A stretch of DNA of 64,000 nt. Source: Hymenobacter frigidus. Its GTDB lineage: Bacteria > Bacteroidota > Bacteroidia > Cytophagales > Hymenobacteraceae. The DNA lies in NCBI RefSeq assembly GCF_014640435.1, contig NZ_BMGY01000005.1, positions 62,001-126,000 of the forward strand, read 5' to 3'. The notes beneath the pieces were generated by a model. The model did no database searches and had not been told where the DNA came from. It saw only the letters and a program-made list of their open reading frames with translations. Below, in pieces: positions 36,066-45,282 of the stretch; within the stretch, counting starts at the first letter, position 1; each line of letters opens with the position of its first letter. A program made the position numbers and the translations under genes.

Positions 36066-36743
36066 CTACTCGTGCGCCCGGCCCAGCAGCCGCACCGTGC
36101 CGTAGCCCACCAGCAAAAACAGCCCGAATACCAGCGTGACGCCCCAGGTGCCGGGGAAGCTGAACGGATGCAGAATTCGGTTCACAATGTCGAAAAACAG
36201 CGTGAGCGGGTTGGCCAGCACGTCCCAGGAATTGAAGCGCAGGTAGCGACCCAGGTAAATACCGAAGCTGCTGAGCAGCAGCGCCAGCGTGGCGAAGGCC
36301 CAGCCGGCCCCCGTGCCCAGGCGCAGCTGCACCAACCGCTGCATGTCAGCCAGCGAAGCGTAGGCCAGCATCAGGCCATTCCAGGCGCAGCTCAGAATCA
36401 GGGCCAGGTCGTACCAGAGCGGTACGCCGGCCCGGCGTTCGAGGTGAAACAAGTCGGTGAGGATGTAGGGCGCATTGGGAAAGAACAGCAGCCACGCGGC
36501 TCCCACCGGCACCAGCAGCCGCGCCCGCAAAGGCCCCCTGGCCGTGCCCAGCATGGTGCTGATGGCGAAGGGAATTACGGCCAGAAACAGGTTCCAGACC
36601 AAGAACAGGAATATTCCGCGCCCGGTCATCAGCACGCGGCCCGCCACCAGCAGTAGGCTCAAGCTAAGCGAGGCGGCCAGCACGAAAACCAGGGTGAGGC
36701 GGGCGCGGGAAAACGGCAGACTGGCAGCAACAGGTCCTTGCAT
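36066..36743 (-). CDS. DUF1361 integral membrane protein
   Basis: 225 residues with about six membrane helices. DUF1361 signature residues are present: LLFFPNAPYILTDLFHL, PLWYDLALIL and the FGIYLGRYLRFNSWDV segment. Function unknown. First of a possible two-gene unit with the downstream dgt. Confidence 0.9.
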   Translation of the reverse strand: MQGPVAASLPFSRARLTLVFVLAASLSLSLLLVAGRVLMTGRGIFLFLVWNLFLAVIPFAISTMLGTARGPLRARLLVPVGAAWLLFFPNAPYILTDLFHLERRAGVPLWYDLALILSCAWNGLMLAYASLADMQRLVQLRLGTGAGWAFATLALLLSSFGIYLGRYLRFNSWDVLANPLTLFFDIVNRILHPFSFPGTWGVTLVFGLFLLVGYGTVRLLGRAHE

Positions 36744-36809
36744 ATACCTAAAGATAACGCCGGAACGCCAGCCTTTATTTTGGGCCTACCATTGACGAGC
36801 CCCAGCCGG

Positions 36810-38396
36810 CTACTCAGTCACCGGCACGTCTACGCCCGCCGCGAAGCGCAGCTGGGCCTGGGTTTGCGCGTATTTGGCTTGAAGCTCGGCCAGCTTCTGG
36901 CGAGCGGCGAGCAGGCTGGCTTCGCGGGAATTGATAAAAAACACGGTGCTTTCACCATTATCGAAGCGGATGAGCTCGCCGTCGCGCAGGCGCTGGTAGT
37001 TGACCGTGGCTTGCTGCTGCAGGCGCAGCTGCTCTACCAGGGCCTGCCAGTCGTTGGCGGCGGTTTGTAGGGCGTTGCCCACCAGGCGCTGGTCCTGGTC
37101 GAGTTGGAAGCCGGCATCGCGTAGCTTCAGCTGGTTGAGCTGGCGCTTGGCCCGCTCGGCGCGGAGCAGGACCGGGTAGGCCAGGCTGAGCCCCAGCTTG
37201 TAGTTGTTGGTGGAGTAGCCGCCCCGGAACGGCTGCGGACTGTTTTCGAGCGCAAACGGCTGGCCGGGCAGCAGCAGGTTGTAGTCTAAATTAATCTTAG
37301 GCAGTAGCTTGTTGAGGAGCAGGCGGCTTTCCAGCTTCAGCTGCACCTGCTTCACGCGGGTTTTCAACAAGTCGGGGTGCAGCTGCTGGGCTTGGGCGGC
37401 CAGGGCGGCCAGGGTGTCGGGGGCCAGGACCCGCCAGGCCAGGGCGGGTGGCAGGGGCTGGGCGCGGGCAGTGGGCGGCAGTTCGCGGGGGCGGCCTTCG
37501 CCGTCCCAGAGGTAGCTGGACGCCACCAGCGCGGCATTTTGGGACTGCACGCGGGCGGCCGCCCGCTGGCCCTGGCGGTTTTGCAGCTCGGCCTGGGCCT
37601 CCACCGAGTCGATGGCGGCCAAGTCGCCGGCCAGCACGCGCTGCCGGGTGGCGGCGAAGCGCACGGCGGCCACCCGCTCGTTGGCGGCCAGCAGGCGCAG
37701 GCGTTCGGTGGCCAGGGCCCAGTCCCAGTAGTCTTTGGCCGCGCTCAGCAGCAGCTTGTTGCGAATAGCGCGGCGCTCGGCTTCGGCCAGGCCGGTAAGG
37801 GCCTGAGCCACGCGCACGGCGGTGCGGCGCTCGTCCACCAGCAGGCCCTGGCCCAGGGGCACGCTCAGGCCCACGTAGCTCAGGCCGCCGGTGGCGGTGT
37901 ATTCCTGCGGGTTCACGTAGGGGCCCACGCCGCGGTCCCAGCCCGCTTTCACGTCTATACCAAACCAGGTAGGTACGCGTAGGTAGGTTTCCCAGTCGTG
38001 AAAATATTCTGTCCCTTTGAGCTGCTTGCCGTAGTATTTGCCGTTGAGCGTGGGGTCGAAGGCCCCGCGGGCCTGGCGGATTTCCTGGCGGGCCCGCTCA
38101 GGGTTCAGCGCCGCTTGCCGGGCCACGGGGTGGTACTGCGACACCAGGCCCATAAACTCCGACAGCCGTAGCACCGCCGAATCCGCCGCCAGAGTTTGCG
38201 CCCGCCCCGGCACCGGCCGCAGCCCCAGTAGCAGGGCTACCAAGGCTACCCGCTGTAGCCAAACGGTTGCTGAAACTAAAAAGGAAGAATTAAAAATTAA
38301 AAATGCCCGGTGACGGTTTGGGAAACAGACCATTTTTAATTTTTCACTTTGAGTTTTTAACTCACTTTCTTCCCTATCCTTATTCCTCGTTACCAT
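36810..38396 (-). CDS. TolC-family outer-membrane efflux protein
   Basis: Outer-membrane channel of a type I secretion or efflux system: long coiled-coil helices (RNKLLLSAAKDYWDWALATE, LLAARQKLAELQAKYAQTQA) and duplicated OEP-type halves, with GGYSTNNYKLGLSLAYPVLL between them. ATG at 38396 overlaps the HlyD stop by 17 bases, which favours translational coupling. The first ~45 residues are unlike a signal peptide and derive from an AT-rich inverted repeat (38292-38344); the hydrophobic core WLQRVALVALLLGL begins near residue 46, so an internal start (ATG at 38333 or later) is also possible. Confidence 0.85.
   Translation of the reverse strand: MVTRNKDREESELKTQSEKLKMVCFPNRHRAFLIFNSSFLVSATVWLQRVALVALLLGLRPVPGRAQTLAADSAVLRLSEFMGLVSQYHPVARQAALNPERARQEIRQARGAFDPTLNGKYYGKQLKGTEYFHDWETYLRVPTWFGIDVKAGWDRGVGPYVNPQEYTATGGLSYVGLSVPLGQGLLVDERRTAVRVAQALTGLAEAERRAIRNKLLLSAAKDYWDWALATERLRLLAANERVAAVRFAATRQRVLAGDLAAIDSVEAQAELQNRQGQRAAARVQSQNAALVASSYLWDGEGRPRELPPTARAQPLPPALAWRVLAPDTLAALAAQAQQLHPDLLKTRVKQVQLKLESRLLLNKLLPKINLDYNLLLPGQPFALENSPQPFRGGYSTNNYKLGLSLAYPVLLRAERAKRQLNQLKLRDAGFQLDQDQRLVGNALQTAANDWQALVEQLRLQQQATVNYQRLRDGELIRFDNGESTVFFINSREASLLAARQKLAELQAKYAQTQAQLRFAAGVDVPVTE
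38292..38344. repeat. AT-rich inverted repeat at the 5' end of the tolC-like gene
   Basis: Arms AAAAATTAAAAATG (38292-38305) and CATTTTTAATTTTT (38331-38344) are perfect 14-base complements around a GC-rich loop, and further AGTTAAAAACTC-type sequence follows. It falls inside the apparent N-terminal coding region. Confidence 0.7.
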
Positions 38397-39783
38397 AGCT
38401 GGATTTTTTGTCAGCCTTCACCACTTTGCCGCCCTTGGCGGGCTGGCCGGCGGGGTAGGCGGTAGCGTCGCCCACGTAGTTGGGCGGGAAGCCGTTGATT
38501 TGCCGCCACAGCTCGTACCATATCGGCACGTCGTCGAGCAGGGCCCAGCCGTACACGCCCGAGCCCACGCGCAGCGGCGCGGGCCAAGCCTCGGTGCCCG
38601 GTTCGTGCGTCACCAGCAGGCGATACTGGCCCTGCGAGTCGATGTTGTCAATCACCTGCACCACGCCGCCGAAGGTGCCGAAGCTGCTGCCCGGCCAGCC
38701 CGTAAACACCAGCGCCGGCCAGCCATCAAATTGCAGCCGCACCCGCCGGCCCACGCGCAGCAGGGGCACATCCATGGGCTTCACGTAGAGTTCGGCGGCC
38801 AGGCGCGGGTTGGCGGGCATCAGGGTTATCAAGTCCTCGCCTTCCTTCACAATTTCACCTTCGCCCTGCTTCAGGGCGCGCACCACGTAGCCCGTTTGGG
38901 GAGCCGTGATGAAGTAGAAGCCCGCCCGAATGCTGAGGTTGGCCAGCTCGTTGCGCATCTTGGCAATCTCGCCCTCGGTGCTAAACTGGTAGCCGGTGGC
39001 TGAGCGCCGGTCGCTCTCGCTCTTGGCCAGCTTATCGGCGTAGTCGGCATCCAACGATTCCAGCTCGATGCGCGCACTGAGGGACTCCTGCCCCGATGCG
39101 GCCAGCTTGTTCTCCACGGCTTGCAGCTTGGCGGTGCTCTCCTGAAACTTGAGGCGGCGCTGCTCCAGCTCGGTCAGGCTCTTCAAGCCCTGCTTGTACA
39201 GGAATTCCTGGCGCTCCAGCTGGCGTCTGGCAATGGCGAAATCGGCCTGGGCCGCCACCAGCTCCGCCCGGTCCGAGCGCACCTTCAAATCGGCCTGGCG
39301 CACTTTGTTGCGGGCCTTATTCAGGCTGGCAGCCAAGCCCAGGCGCAGGGCATCCTGCTGGCCGCCCAGGGCGCGGGTTTTGGCCGCGTTTTCGCGCAGG
39401 CCATTGATTTTGGCTTCGAGCTGCTCGCGGGTGCGGACCAACAGCTGGGGGTCAAAGTACTTTTCCTTGATTTCCACGATTTCGGCCAGCGTATCACCCT
39501 TGCGCACCAGCTGCCCTTCCTGCACCCGCCAGGTCTTGATGCGTCCTCCAATGGTGCTGGGTACGGTTTGGGGGCGGTCCTGTGGGCGCAGGGTAGTCAG
39601 CTTGCCGGTCGAGCGAATGTTCTGGGTCCAGGGCAAAAACCCGGCGGCCAGCACCAGCAGGCCCAGGCCGCCGGCCCAGCGGGCCAGAATCCGGCCGGCC
39701 TGCGGCGTACGCACCCTGGCAAAGGCCGTGAAACGCTGCGCGTCGGGATGGGTTTCGGGGTTGGGATGTTCGGCAAAAGGCAT
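38380..39783 (-). CDS. HlyD-family membrane fusion protein
   Basis: Periplasmic adaptor linking an inner-membrane ABC exporter to TolC. 467 residues: one N-terminal membrane helix (ILARWAGGLGLLVLAAGFLPW), a split lipoyl/biotinyl domain (TIGGRIKTWRVQEGQLVRKGDTLAEI and TAPQTGYVVRALKQGEGEIVKEG), long coiled-coil helices (~120-290), and a C-terminal beta-barrel. Middle gene of the exporter set; 116 bases after the ABC gene stop and overlapping the TolC-like gene. Confidence 0.93.
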   Translation of the reverse strand: MPFAEHPNPETHPDAQRFTAFARVRTPQAGRILARWAGGLGLLVLAAGFLPWTQNIRSTGKLTTLRPQDRPQTVPSTIGGRIKTWRVQEGQLVRKGDTLAEIVEIKEKYFDPQLLVRTREQLEAKINGLRENAAKTRALGGQQDALRLGLAASLNKARNKVRQADLKVRSDRAELVAAQADFAIARRQLERQEFLYKQGLKSLTELEQRRLKFQESTAKLQAVENKLAASGQESLSARIELESLDADYADKLAKSESDRRSATGYQFSTEGEIAKMRNELANLSIRAGFYFITAPQTGYVVRALKQGEGEIVKEGEDLITLMPANPRLAAELYVKPMDVPLLRVGRRVRLQFDGWPALVFTGWPGSSFGTFGGVVQVIDNIDSQGQYRLLVTHEPGTEAWPAPLRVGSGVYGWALLDDVPIWYELWRQINGFPPNYVGDATAYPAGQPAKGGKVVKADKKSSYGNEE

Positions 39784-39899
39784 TTTAGTTGTTAGTTATC
39801 AACTGTTAATTGTCGATTATTTGTTGCAGGTTACTGGTTGTCAATGGTTGGGTGTGTTATTTGTTTGTCGGTTAAGTTCTGACAACAAGCAACGAACAA

Positions 39900-41642
39900 T
39901 TAAATACCCCCCAACAATTCACGCAGGGCGGGCGTGTTCCGCAATTGGTCGAGAGTTCCCTCGGCCACCAGCTGGCCCTCCTCCAGTACGGCTACGCGGG
40001 GCAGCAGGGCCAGCAGCTCGGGCTGGGTAGTGGCCACGATAACCGTCCAGGGCAGGCCGGGGGCCAGCAGGCGGCGCAGCATCTGCACCCGTTCGGGCAG
40101 GGCAGCGGCGGGCAGCAGGGCATCGAGAAGCAGCAGGCGGGGGCGGGCCACCACGGCGCGGGCCAGCAGCAGCCGCTGGGTAGCGCCCGAGCCCAGCGCG
40201 TAGCCCGGTCCCACGCGGGTTTGCAGGCCGTCGGGGCGGGCGTACAGGTCGTCGCGCAGGCCCACCAGGTCCACGGCCCAGGCCGCGTCGGCGGCCGTGA
40301 GTTCGGGCTGGCCCAAGGTAATGTTTTCGAGCACCGTGCCCGAAAACAGGTGCTGATGGGCCAGGCTGTCGCCCACGGCGGCGGCCAGGGCGGCGGGGCT
40401 CAGGTCAGACAGGGACAGACCGGCGTAGGCTACCTGCCCGGTGTAGCCGGGCAGCTGGCCGGCCAGCAGGCGCAGCAGGGTGGTTTTGCCCCCGCCATCG
40501 GCCCCCACCAAGCCCAGGTGGTCGCCGGGAGCCAGGGAGAAAGTTACTCCCTCCAGCACGTCGCGCGCGGCCTGGGGGTAGCGGTAGGTGAGGCCGCGCA
40601 CGACTACGGCTAGGCCGGGGGCCGGCGCGGTGTCAATGTCAGCGGGCAGCGATGCCGTGCCGGTGGCTTTGGGCACGGTTTCCAGGTCCAGCACGTGCCC
40701 GATTTTGTCGATGGCCGTGAGGGCGTCGTACACCACATCAATTTTGAGAATGATTTTCTCAACCGCGTTTATCGTCACGATGATGACGATTTCAGCCGCC
40801 ACAAACTGCCCGATGTTAATTTGCTTGTCAATCAGCAGCCAGCAGCCAATTCCCAGCAGTCCTGCCGTGACAAGGGTTTTGAACACCACGAAGCCCCACG
40901 ATTGCGCCACCAGTACCTGGAAGTGGGCGTCGCGGGCACTGAGGTGACCATTCAGCAGCTCGTCGGTGCGGCCCAGGGCCAGGTTCTGGCGGGCCGGCAG
41001 CCGGAAGCTGCCCACCGTGCGGGCCACGTCTTCGAGCCAGGCCACCACCTGGTACTTGTACTTGCTCTCCACAATGCTCGTGCGCAGCCCGCGCGGCCCA
41101 GTGGCGGCAATCAGGGCCCAGAGCAACACCAGCAGCAGCAGGCCAAACGCGATGAAGATGGGGTGATAAAAAGAGAGCAGCAGCAGCCCAAACACGATTT
41201 GCAGGCCGGCGGCCGAAAACTCCACCAGTATCGTGGCCAGGCCCTTTTGCAGGGTGGGTACGTCGAGCAGGCGGTTCATCAGCTCGGGGAGGTATTCGCC
41301 GTCCAGGGCCTCGCTGCGCACCCGGGGCAGGCGCACGGCAAAGTCCAGCGCCACCCGCGCCATCAGCCGCTGCTGGATGTATTCAATCAGGTGCAGCTGC
41401 ATAATCTGGAGCCCGCCCACCAGCATGGTGCCCAGCACAATCAGCCCAATGAGCACCACCAGCGAGGTGCTGATGGCCCCGCTGCTCACAAACCCAATGA
41501 CGGACTGCACGCCCAGCGGCAAGCTCAGGCTGATGATGCCAGCCAGGGCCGCGTACACATAGAGGTAGGTAATGTCGCGCCGCTCAGCCGCCAATAGGCG
41601 GAACAGGCGTTGAACGGGCGATAAGGACGAAGCGTCGGACAT
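39900..41642 (-). CDS. ABC exporter with degenerate nucleotide-binding domain
   Basis: About 580 residues: an ABC_membrane-type domain with five or six helices, then an ABC ATPase. Walker A is present (GADGGGKTTLLRLLAG, Lys386), but the signature reads LGSGATQRLLLARAVV instead of LSGGQ, Walker B reads RLLLLDALLP with alanine in place of the catalytic glutamate, and the switch region reads VIVATTQP with threonine in place of histidine. ATP hydrolysis should therefore be slow or absent in a homodimer. No peptidase C39 domain. It heads the exporter-HlyD-TolC set. Confidence 0.88.
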   Translation of the reverse strand: MSDASSLSPVQRLFRLLAAERRDITYLYVYAALAGIISLSLPLGVQSVIGFVSSGAISTSLVVLIGLIVLGTMLVGGLQIMQLHLIEYIQQRLMARVALDFAVRLPRVRSEALDGEYLPELMNRLLDVPTLQKGLATILVEFSAAGLQIVFGLLLLSFYHPIFIAFGLLLLVLLWALIAATGPRGLRTSIVESKYKYQVVAWLEDVARTVGSFRLPARQNLALGRTDELLNGHLSARDAHFQVLVAQSWGFVVFKTLVTAGLLGIGCWLLIDKQINIGQFVAAEIVIIVTINAVEKIILKIDVVYDALTAIDKIGHVLDLETVPKATGTASLPADIDTAPAPGLAVVVRGLTYRYPQAARDVLEGVTFSLAPGDHLGLVGADGGGKTTLLRLLAGQLPGYTGQVAYAGLSLSDLSPAALAAAVGDSLAHQHLFSGTVLENITLGQPELTAADAAWAVDLVGLRDDLYARPDGLQTRVGPGYALGSGATQRLLLARAVVARPRLLLLDALLPAAALPERVQMLRRLLAPGLPWTVIVATTQPELLALLPRVAVLEEGQLVAEGTLDQLRNTPALRELLGGI

Positions 41643-41738
41643 AAATAACAAACAATGAGTAGGTAATGACTAGTAGTTAATGTCTTGCGAATAATGGGTG
41701 GTGTTGGGCACTTATCATCAATCGCCAAGCCTTAACCA

Positions 41739-42416
41739 CTAATTGCTGTCAAGCGCGGCAAATGCCAGTTGTTCAAGAAAAGCGCAGATGGCGTTTTCCG
41801 TATTTTGGCTAGCCGCGTCAGTCAGCGAGGGCAGGTGCTTAGAAAAAAACAGTTGCTTACGGGCGCTTTCAAGCAGGGTACTTACCAAGGCGTGGGGAAA
41901 CGGGTAGGCCGGATTTATTTCCTGCACCACCGTCACGATGCCAGCCGCCAGCCGCTTGTACTCTTGAAACAGGCCGGCCTCGTTGTCCTCGTCCACATCT
42001 TTTGTGAGGTAGGCTTTCGAAGCCTCGCTCACCACAATGCGGTAGAGGGCGGCTTCGTCGAGCTGGGTGGTGGTGGGGTCGTCGTGGTGGGCTTGGGTGA
42101 GGATGGCCAGCGTGAGCCGCAGGCGGGTGCGGGCGTCGGGCACGTTGTGGGTATGAAACCGAATCTGGTAACCCAGCCAGGCCCAGTGCCAGCTCACGAG
42201 GTACACCAGGAGCTTGTGCTTGTTTTCGAAATAGCGGTAGAGGGAGGCCTCGGTGGATTCGATGCGTTGCGCAAGCTTCTTGAATGTGAATTGCTCGAAA
42301 CCGATTTCGTCAATCAGCAGAATGGCCTCGGCTACCAGGCGGCGGCCCAGGTCGGTGCTCTGCGGGTCGCGCAGGTATAGGTTCTCGTTAAGGTCGATGC
42401 GAAGCGTGGCGTGCAT
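41739..42416 (-). CDS. TetR/AcrR-family transcriptional regulator
   Basis: 225 residues with an N-terminal helix-turn-helix (LIDEIGFEQFTFKKLAQRIESTEASLYRYFENKHKLL split across residues ~35-70) and a helical ligand/dimer domain. It lies directly upstream of, and in the same direction as, the exporter genes (96 bases), so it may repress its own operon of ABC-HlyD-TolC; this is an inference from position. Confidence 0.9.
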   Translation of the reverse strand: MHATLRIDLNENLYLRDPQSTDLGRRLVAEAILLIDEIGFEQFTFKKLAQRIESTEASLYRYFENKHKLLVYLVSWHWAWLGYQIRFHTHNVPDARTRLRLTLAILTQAHHDDPTTTQLDEAALYRIVVSEASKAYLTKDVDEDNEAGLFQEYKRLAAGIVTVVQEINPAYPFPHALVSTLLESARKQLFFSKHLPSLTDAASQNTENAICAFLEQLAFAALDSN

Positions 42417-42423
42417 AAGAGAA

Positions 42424-42431
42424 CAAAATTA
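42424..42431 (-). promoter_or_regulatory. TAnnTTTG promoter box for the TetR gene
   Basis: TAATTTTG on the minus strand, seven bases before the ATG of the TetR gene. A repressor of this operon would be expected to bind over or near it. Confidence 0.55.
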
Positions 42432-42483
42432 AACAGATACGGCTGGGAAATTAACTTCAAAGAAACGTGCTGGGTCACGCCCG

Positions 42484-43977
42484 TCATTCGCCTTGGCCCA
42501 GCGAGAAGGCCCGCGCGCCATCCATGAGGTAGAGGTGTTCGGTCTTAATAACGTACAACTGGCAGTCGGCCAGGCGGTGCAGCAGGGTCAGGACATCTAT
42601 AAAAGATACGCGGGTAAAATCTAACTGCGCCCCGTGTATCCGCGCATCCGCAGCCACGAAGCGGCAGCGCCAGTGGTCAGTGCAAAAGGTTTCGGGGTGG
42701 CCGTCGGGGTACACCTTCACCCCCCGGTTGGTGATGAGCTTGAGCTGCAGCCGGTGCCCGGTGAGGGCTTCCAGCTCCTGGCCCAGGGTGGCGGCCCGCT
42801 TCCCATCCCAGCGCAGAAATACGTCGACACCCACCAACTGCTGCTCCACGGGAACTTTGCCGTAAAGGGGCGTTTCAATGGCCGAGGGCGGCGGGGCCGC
42901 CACGGGCAACGCGGGCATTGCCGCCAGCTGCTGCGGCCCGCGGCCCAGCCGTGCAATCACGGCATCGGCAAATTCGGTGGTGCTTACCTTGGTCCGGCTG
43001 GTGCCGGCCCGGTAGATGTCGGCCGTATGCAGGCCGTCTTCCAGGGCGCAGAGCCAGGCGTTGTGGATGCGGGCGGCTACCTCGTGCTGGCCCAAGTGCC
43101 CCAGCATGAGCACGGCGGCCTGCAGCAGGCCCGAGGGGTTGGCGATGTTCTGCCCCGCGATGTCGGGGGCCGAGCCGTGAATGGCCTCGAACAGCGCGCC
43201 CTGGTCGCCAACGTTGGACGAGCCGGCCAGCCCCACCGAGCCGGTGAGCTGCGCCACGATATCGGAAATAATGTCGCCGTAGAGGTTCATCGTCACCACC
43301 ACGTCGTAGCGCTCGGGCGTGTCAGCCAGCCGCGCCGCGCCGATGTCAATAATCTGGTGGTCCTGCGCAATGTCGGGGTACTGGCGCCCGATTTCCATAA
43401 ACACCCGGTGAAACAGCCCGTCGGTGAGCTTCATGATGTTGTCCTTGGTCATGCACGTGATGCGCCGACGGCCGTGGCGGCGGGCATACTCGAAGGCGAA
43501 GCGCACGATTTTCTCGCAGCCCGACCGGCTCACCAGCTTCAGGCACTGCACTACGTCGGGGGTTTGCTGGTGCTCGATGCCAGCGTACAAGTCCTCCTCG
43601 TTTTCGCGGATAATCACCACGTCCAGGTCGGGGTGGCGGGTGGCCACGGCCGGGTGCAGCGAGCGGCAGGGCCGCACGTTGGCATACAGGCCCAGGGTTT
43701 TGCGCAGGGTCACGTTCAGGCTTTTGTAGCCCCCGCCCAGCGGCGTGGTGATTGGGGCCTTGAGCAGCACCCGCGTACGCTTCAACGATTCCCAGGCCTC
43801 AGGGCCGATGCCGGAGCTGTTGCCGGCCCGGTACACGGCCTCGCCCACCTCAATAAACTCCGGGGCCAGGGCCGCCCCCGCCGCTTCCAGTACCCGCAGG
43901 GTCTGGGACATGATTTCGGGGCCGATGCCGTCGCCAATGGCGACGGTAATAGGGACTTTGGGCACTGCTGACGACAT
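42484..43977 (-). CDS. icd: NADP-dependent isocitrate dehydrogenase (long, C-terminally extended type)
   Basis: TCA-cycle enzyme oxidising isocitrate to 2-oxoglutarate. 497 residues: core dehydrogenase (PITVAIGDGIGPEIM, VDVVIIRENEEDLYAGIEH in near form, NLYGDIISDIVAQLTGSVGLA, FEAIHGSAPDIAGQNIANPSG) to about residue 335, then a ~150-residue C-terminal domain after a proline-rich linker. That extension (VGVDVFLRWDG, LKLITNRGVKVYP, FIDVLTLLHRL) is typical of the Thermus/alphaproteobacterial type. Single gene. Confidence 0.93.
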   Translation of the reverse strand: MSSAVPKVPITVAIGDGIGPEIMSQTLRVLEAAGAALAPEFIEVGEAVYRAGNSSGIGPEAWESLKRTRVLLKAPITTPLGGGYKSLNVTLRKTLGLYANVRPCRSLHPAVATRHPDLDVVIIRENEEDLYAGIEHQQTPDVVQCLKLVSRSGCEKIVRFAFEYARRHGRRRITCMTKDNIMKLTDGLFHRVFMEIGRQYPDIAQDHQIIDIGAARLADTPERYDVVVTMNLYGDIISDIVAQLTGSVGLAGSSNVGDQGALFEAIHGSAPDIAGQNIANPSGLLQAAVLMLGHLGQHEVAARIHNAWLCALEDGLHTADIYRAGTSRTKVSTTEFADAVIARLGRGPQQLAAMPALPVAAPPPSAIETPLYGKVPVEQQLVGVDVFLRWDGKRAATLGQELEALTGHRLQLKLITNRGVKVYPDGHPETFCTDHWRCRFVAADARIHGAQLDFTRVSFIDVLTLLHRLADCQLYVIKTEHLYLMDGARAFSLGQGE

Positions 43978-44220
43978 AAGCTAGGGGAACGAAAGGTGAA
44001 ACCGGTGCCAAACCAAAGTGAAATACTTCTTGATTCGGGCCGCAAAGTTATACACACTTCGCGAATTAATAGTTTTACTTTCAAAAATAATAGCTGAGTA
44101 TATTGCATTGATAGAACTACTAAACTTATTTACTATTTGCTGTAACCTTTTTTAATGTGGACTTGTATATGATAGTAAAGCTATCAATATTGGTAGTTTA
44201 ACTAACTAAACCAGTTCGCC

Positions 44221-45276
44221 ATGATACAAGTCCCGTATTTCGCATCCCGCCTGCCCTGGCACCGTGCCAGGGCATTGCGTCCCCGGCCTGCCGGGCTGGT
44301 TTCAGCCGCGCCCGCGTCGATGAGTCCCGCTACCATCCGGGCGCTGGTCGAAACCTTCAGTTCCTATTGTTTACACCGGCCTTTGCTGGTGCAGGGCCGG
44401 CGCACGGTGGCTGGCCTGCTGCTGGTCGGGGCTGCCCTGCTGGGCGGGGCCTGCACCACGGTGCGGCAGGGTGAGGCGGGCGTGAAGCGCACCTTGGGCC
44501 GCCTCGACCAACAAGTGGTGCTGTCGGGGCCGAAGGCCTTTAACCCTTTCCTGACCACCATCATCAAGGTGCCCGTCACGACGCAGAACCTGGAGATTCG
44601 CTCCAGTCTGCCGTCGAAGGAAGGCTTGTAGATTGCCTCGGACATCTCGATTCTCTACCGCGTGAAGGCCGACCAAGTGCCCGGCATTCTGCAAACCACG
44701 GGGTTGGGCTACGAAAACATCTTGATTCTGCCTGTCTTCCGCTCAGCGGCGGCCGACGTGTGCGCCCGCTACTTTGCCAAAGACATGCACAGCGCCGAGC
44801 GCTCGGCGATTGAAAAGGCCATTCTTACGCAGATGAACGAGGTGCTTTCCACGCGGGGCTTCGAGATTGAGAACGTGCTGCTCAAAAACATTGTGCTGCC
44901 CGGCGGTTTGGCCAAGGCCATTGAGGACAAGCTTGAATCGGAACAGGAGGCCCTGCGCATGGAGTTTCTCAAGCAGCGCGAAACCCGCGACGCCGAACGC
45001 CGCGTGATTGAGGCCGAGGGCCAGAAGCGCATTGCCGTGGTGCGGGCTCAGGGAGAACAGGAAGCAAACATCATCCAGGCCAAAGGCAAGGCCGAGGCCA
45101 TGCGCATTGAGGCGCAGGCTGTGCGCCTCACCAATCAGCTCATCAACCGTGACCTGACGCCGGCCGTGCTCCGGTACAAGTCCATTGAGGCGTTTCGGGA
45201 ACTGTCGAAGTCGTCAAACTCGAAAACCATCATCACCGATGGCAACACGCAGCTGCTCAATACTTTGAATCAGTAA
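44221..45276 (+). pseudogene. Prohibitin/SPFH-family gene interrupted by an in-frame TAG
   Basis: The first 136 codons encode a possible lipoprotein or membrane-anchor signal (VAGLLLVGAALLGGAC) and the start of a prohibitin domain (KVPVTTQNLEIRSSLPSKEG). TAG at 44629-44631 then interrupts, and the same frame resumes at 44632 with ISILYRVKADQVPGILQTTG and the rest of the SPFH domain and coiled coil (KQRETRDAERRVIEAEGQKR, QEANIIQAKGKAEAMRIEAQ) to TAA at 45276. No indel is involved. Either the gene is recently inactivated, the downstream part is translated from an internal GTG (44662), or the base is a sequencing error. It heads a run of small envelope genes on the same strand. Confidence 0.85.
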
Positions 45277-45282
45277 GCTTTG

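Noticed and set aside
42634-43971. A 445-codon open frame opposite the isocitrate dehydrogenase gene
   Set aside because: It mirrors a clear gene on the other strand; long antisense frames are common in GC-rich coding DNA, and the translation has no recognisable domain.
44629-44631. The TAG as a recoded (pyrrolysine) codon
   Set aside because: No recoding signal or tRNA is visible and such recoding is not expected in this group; a nonsense change or error is simpler.
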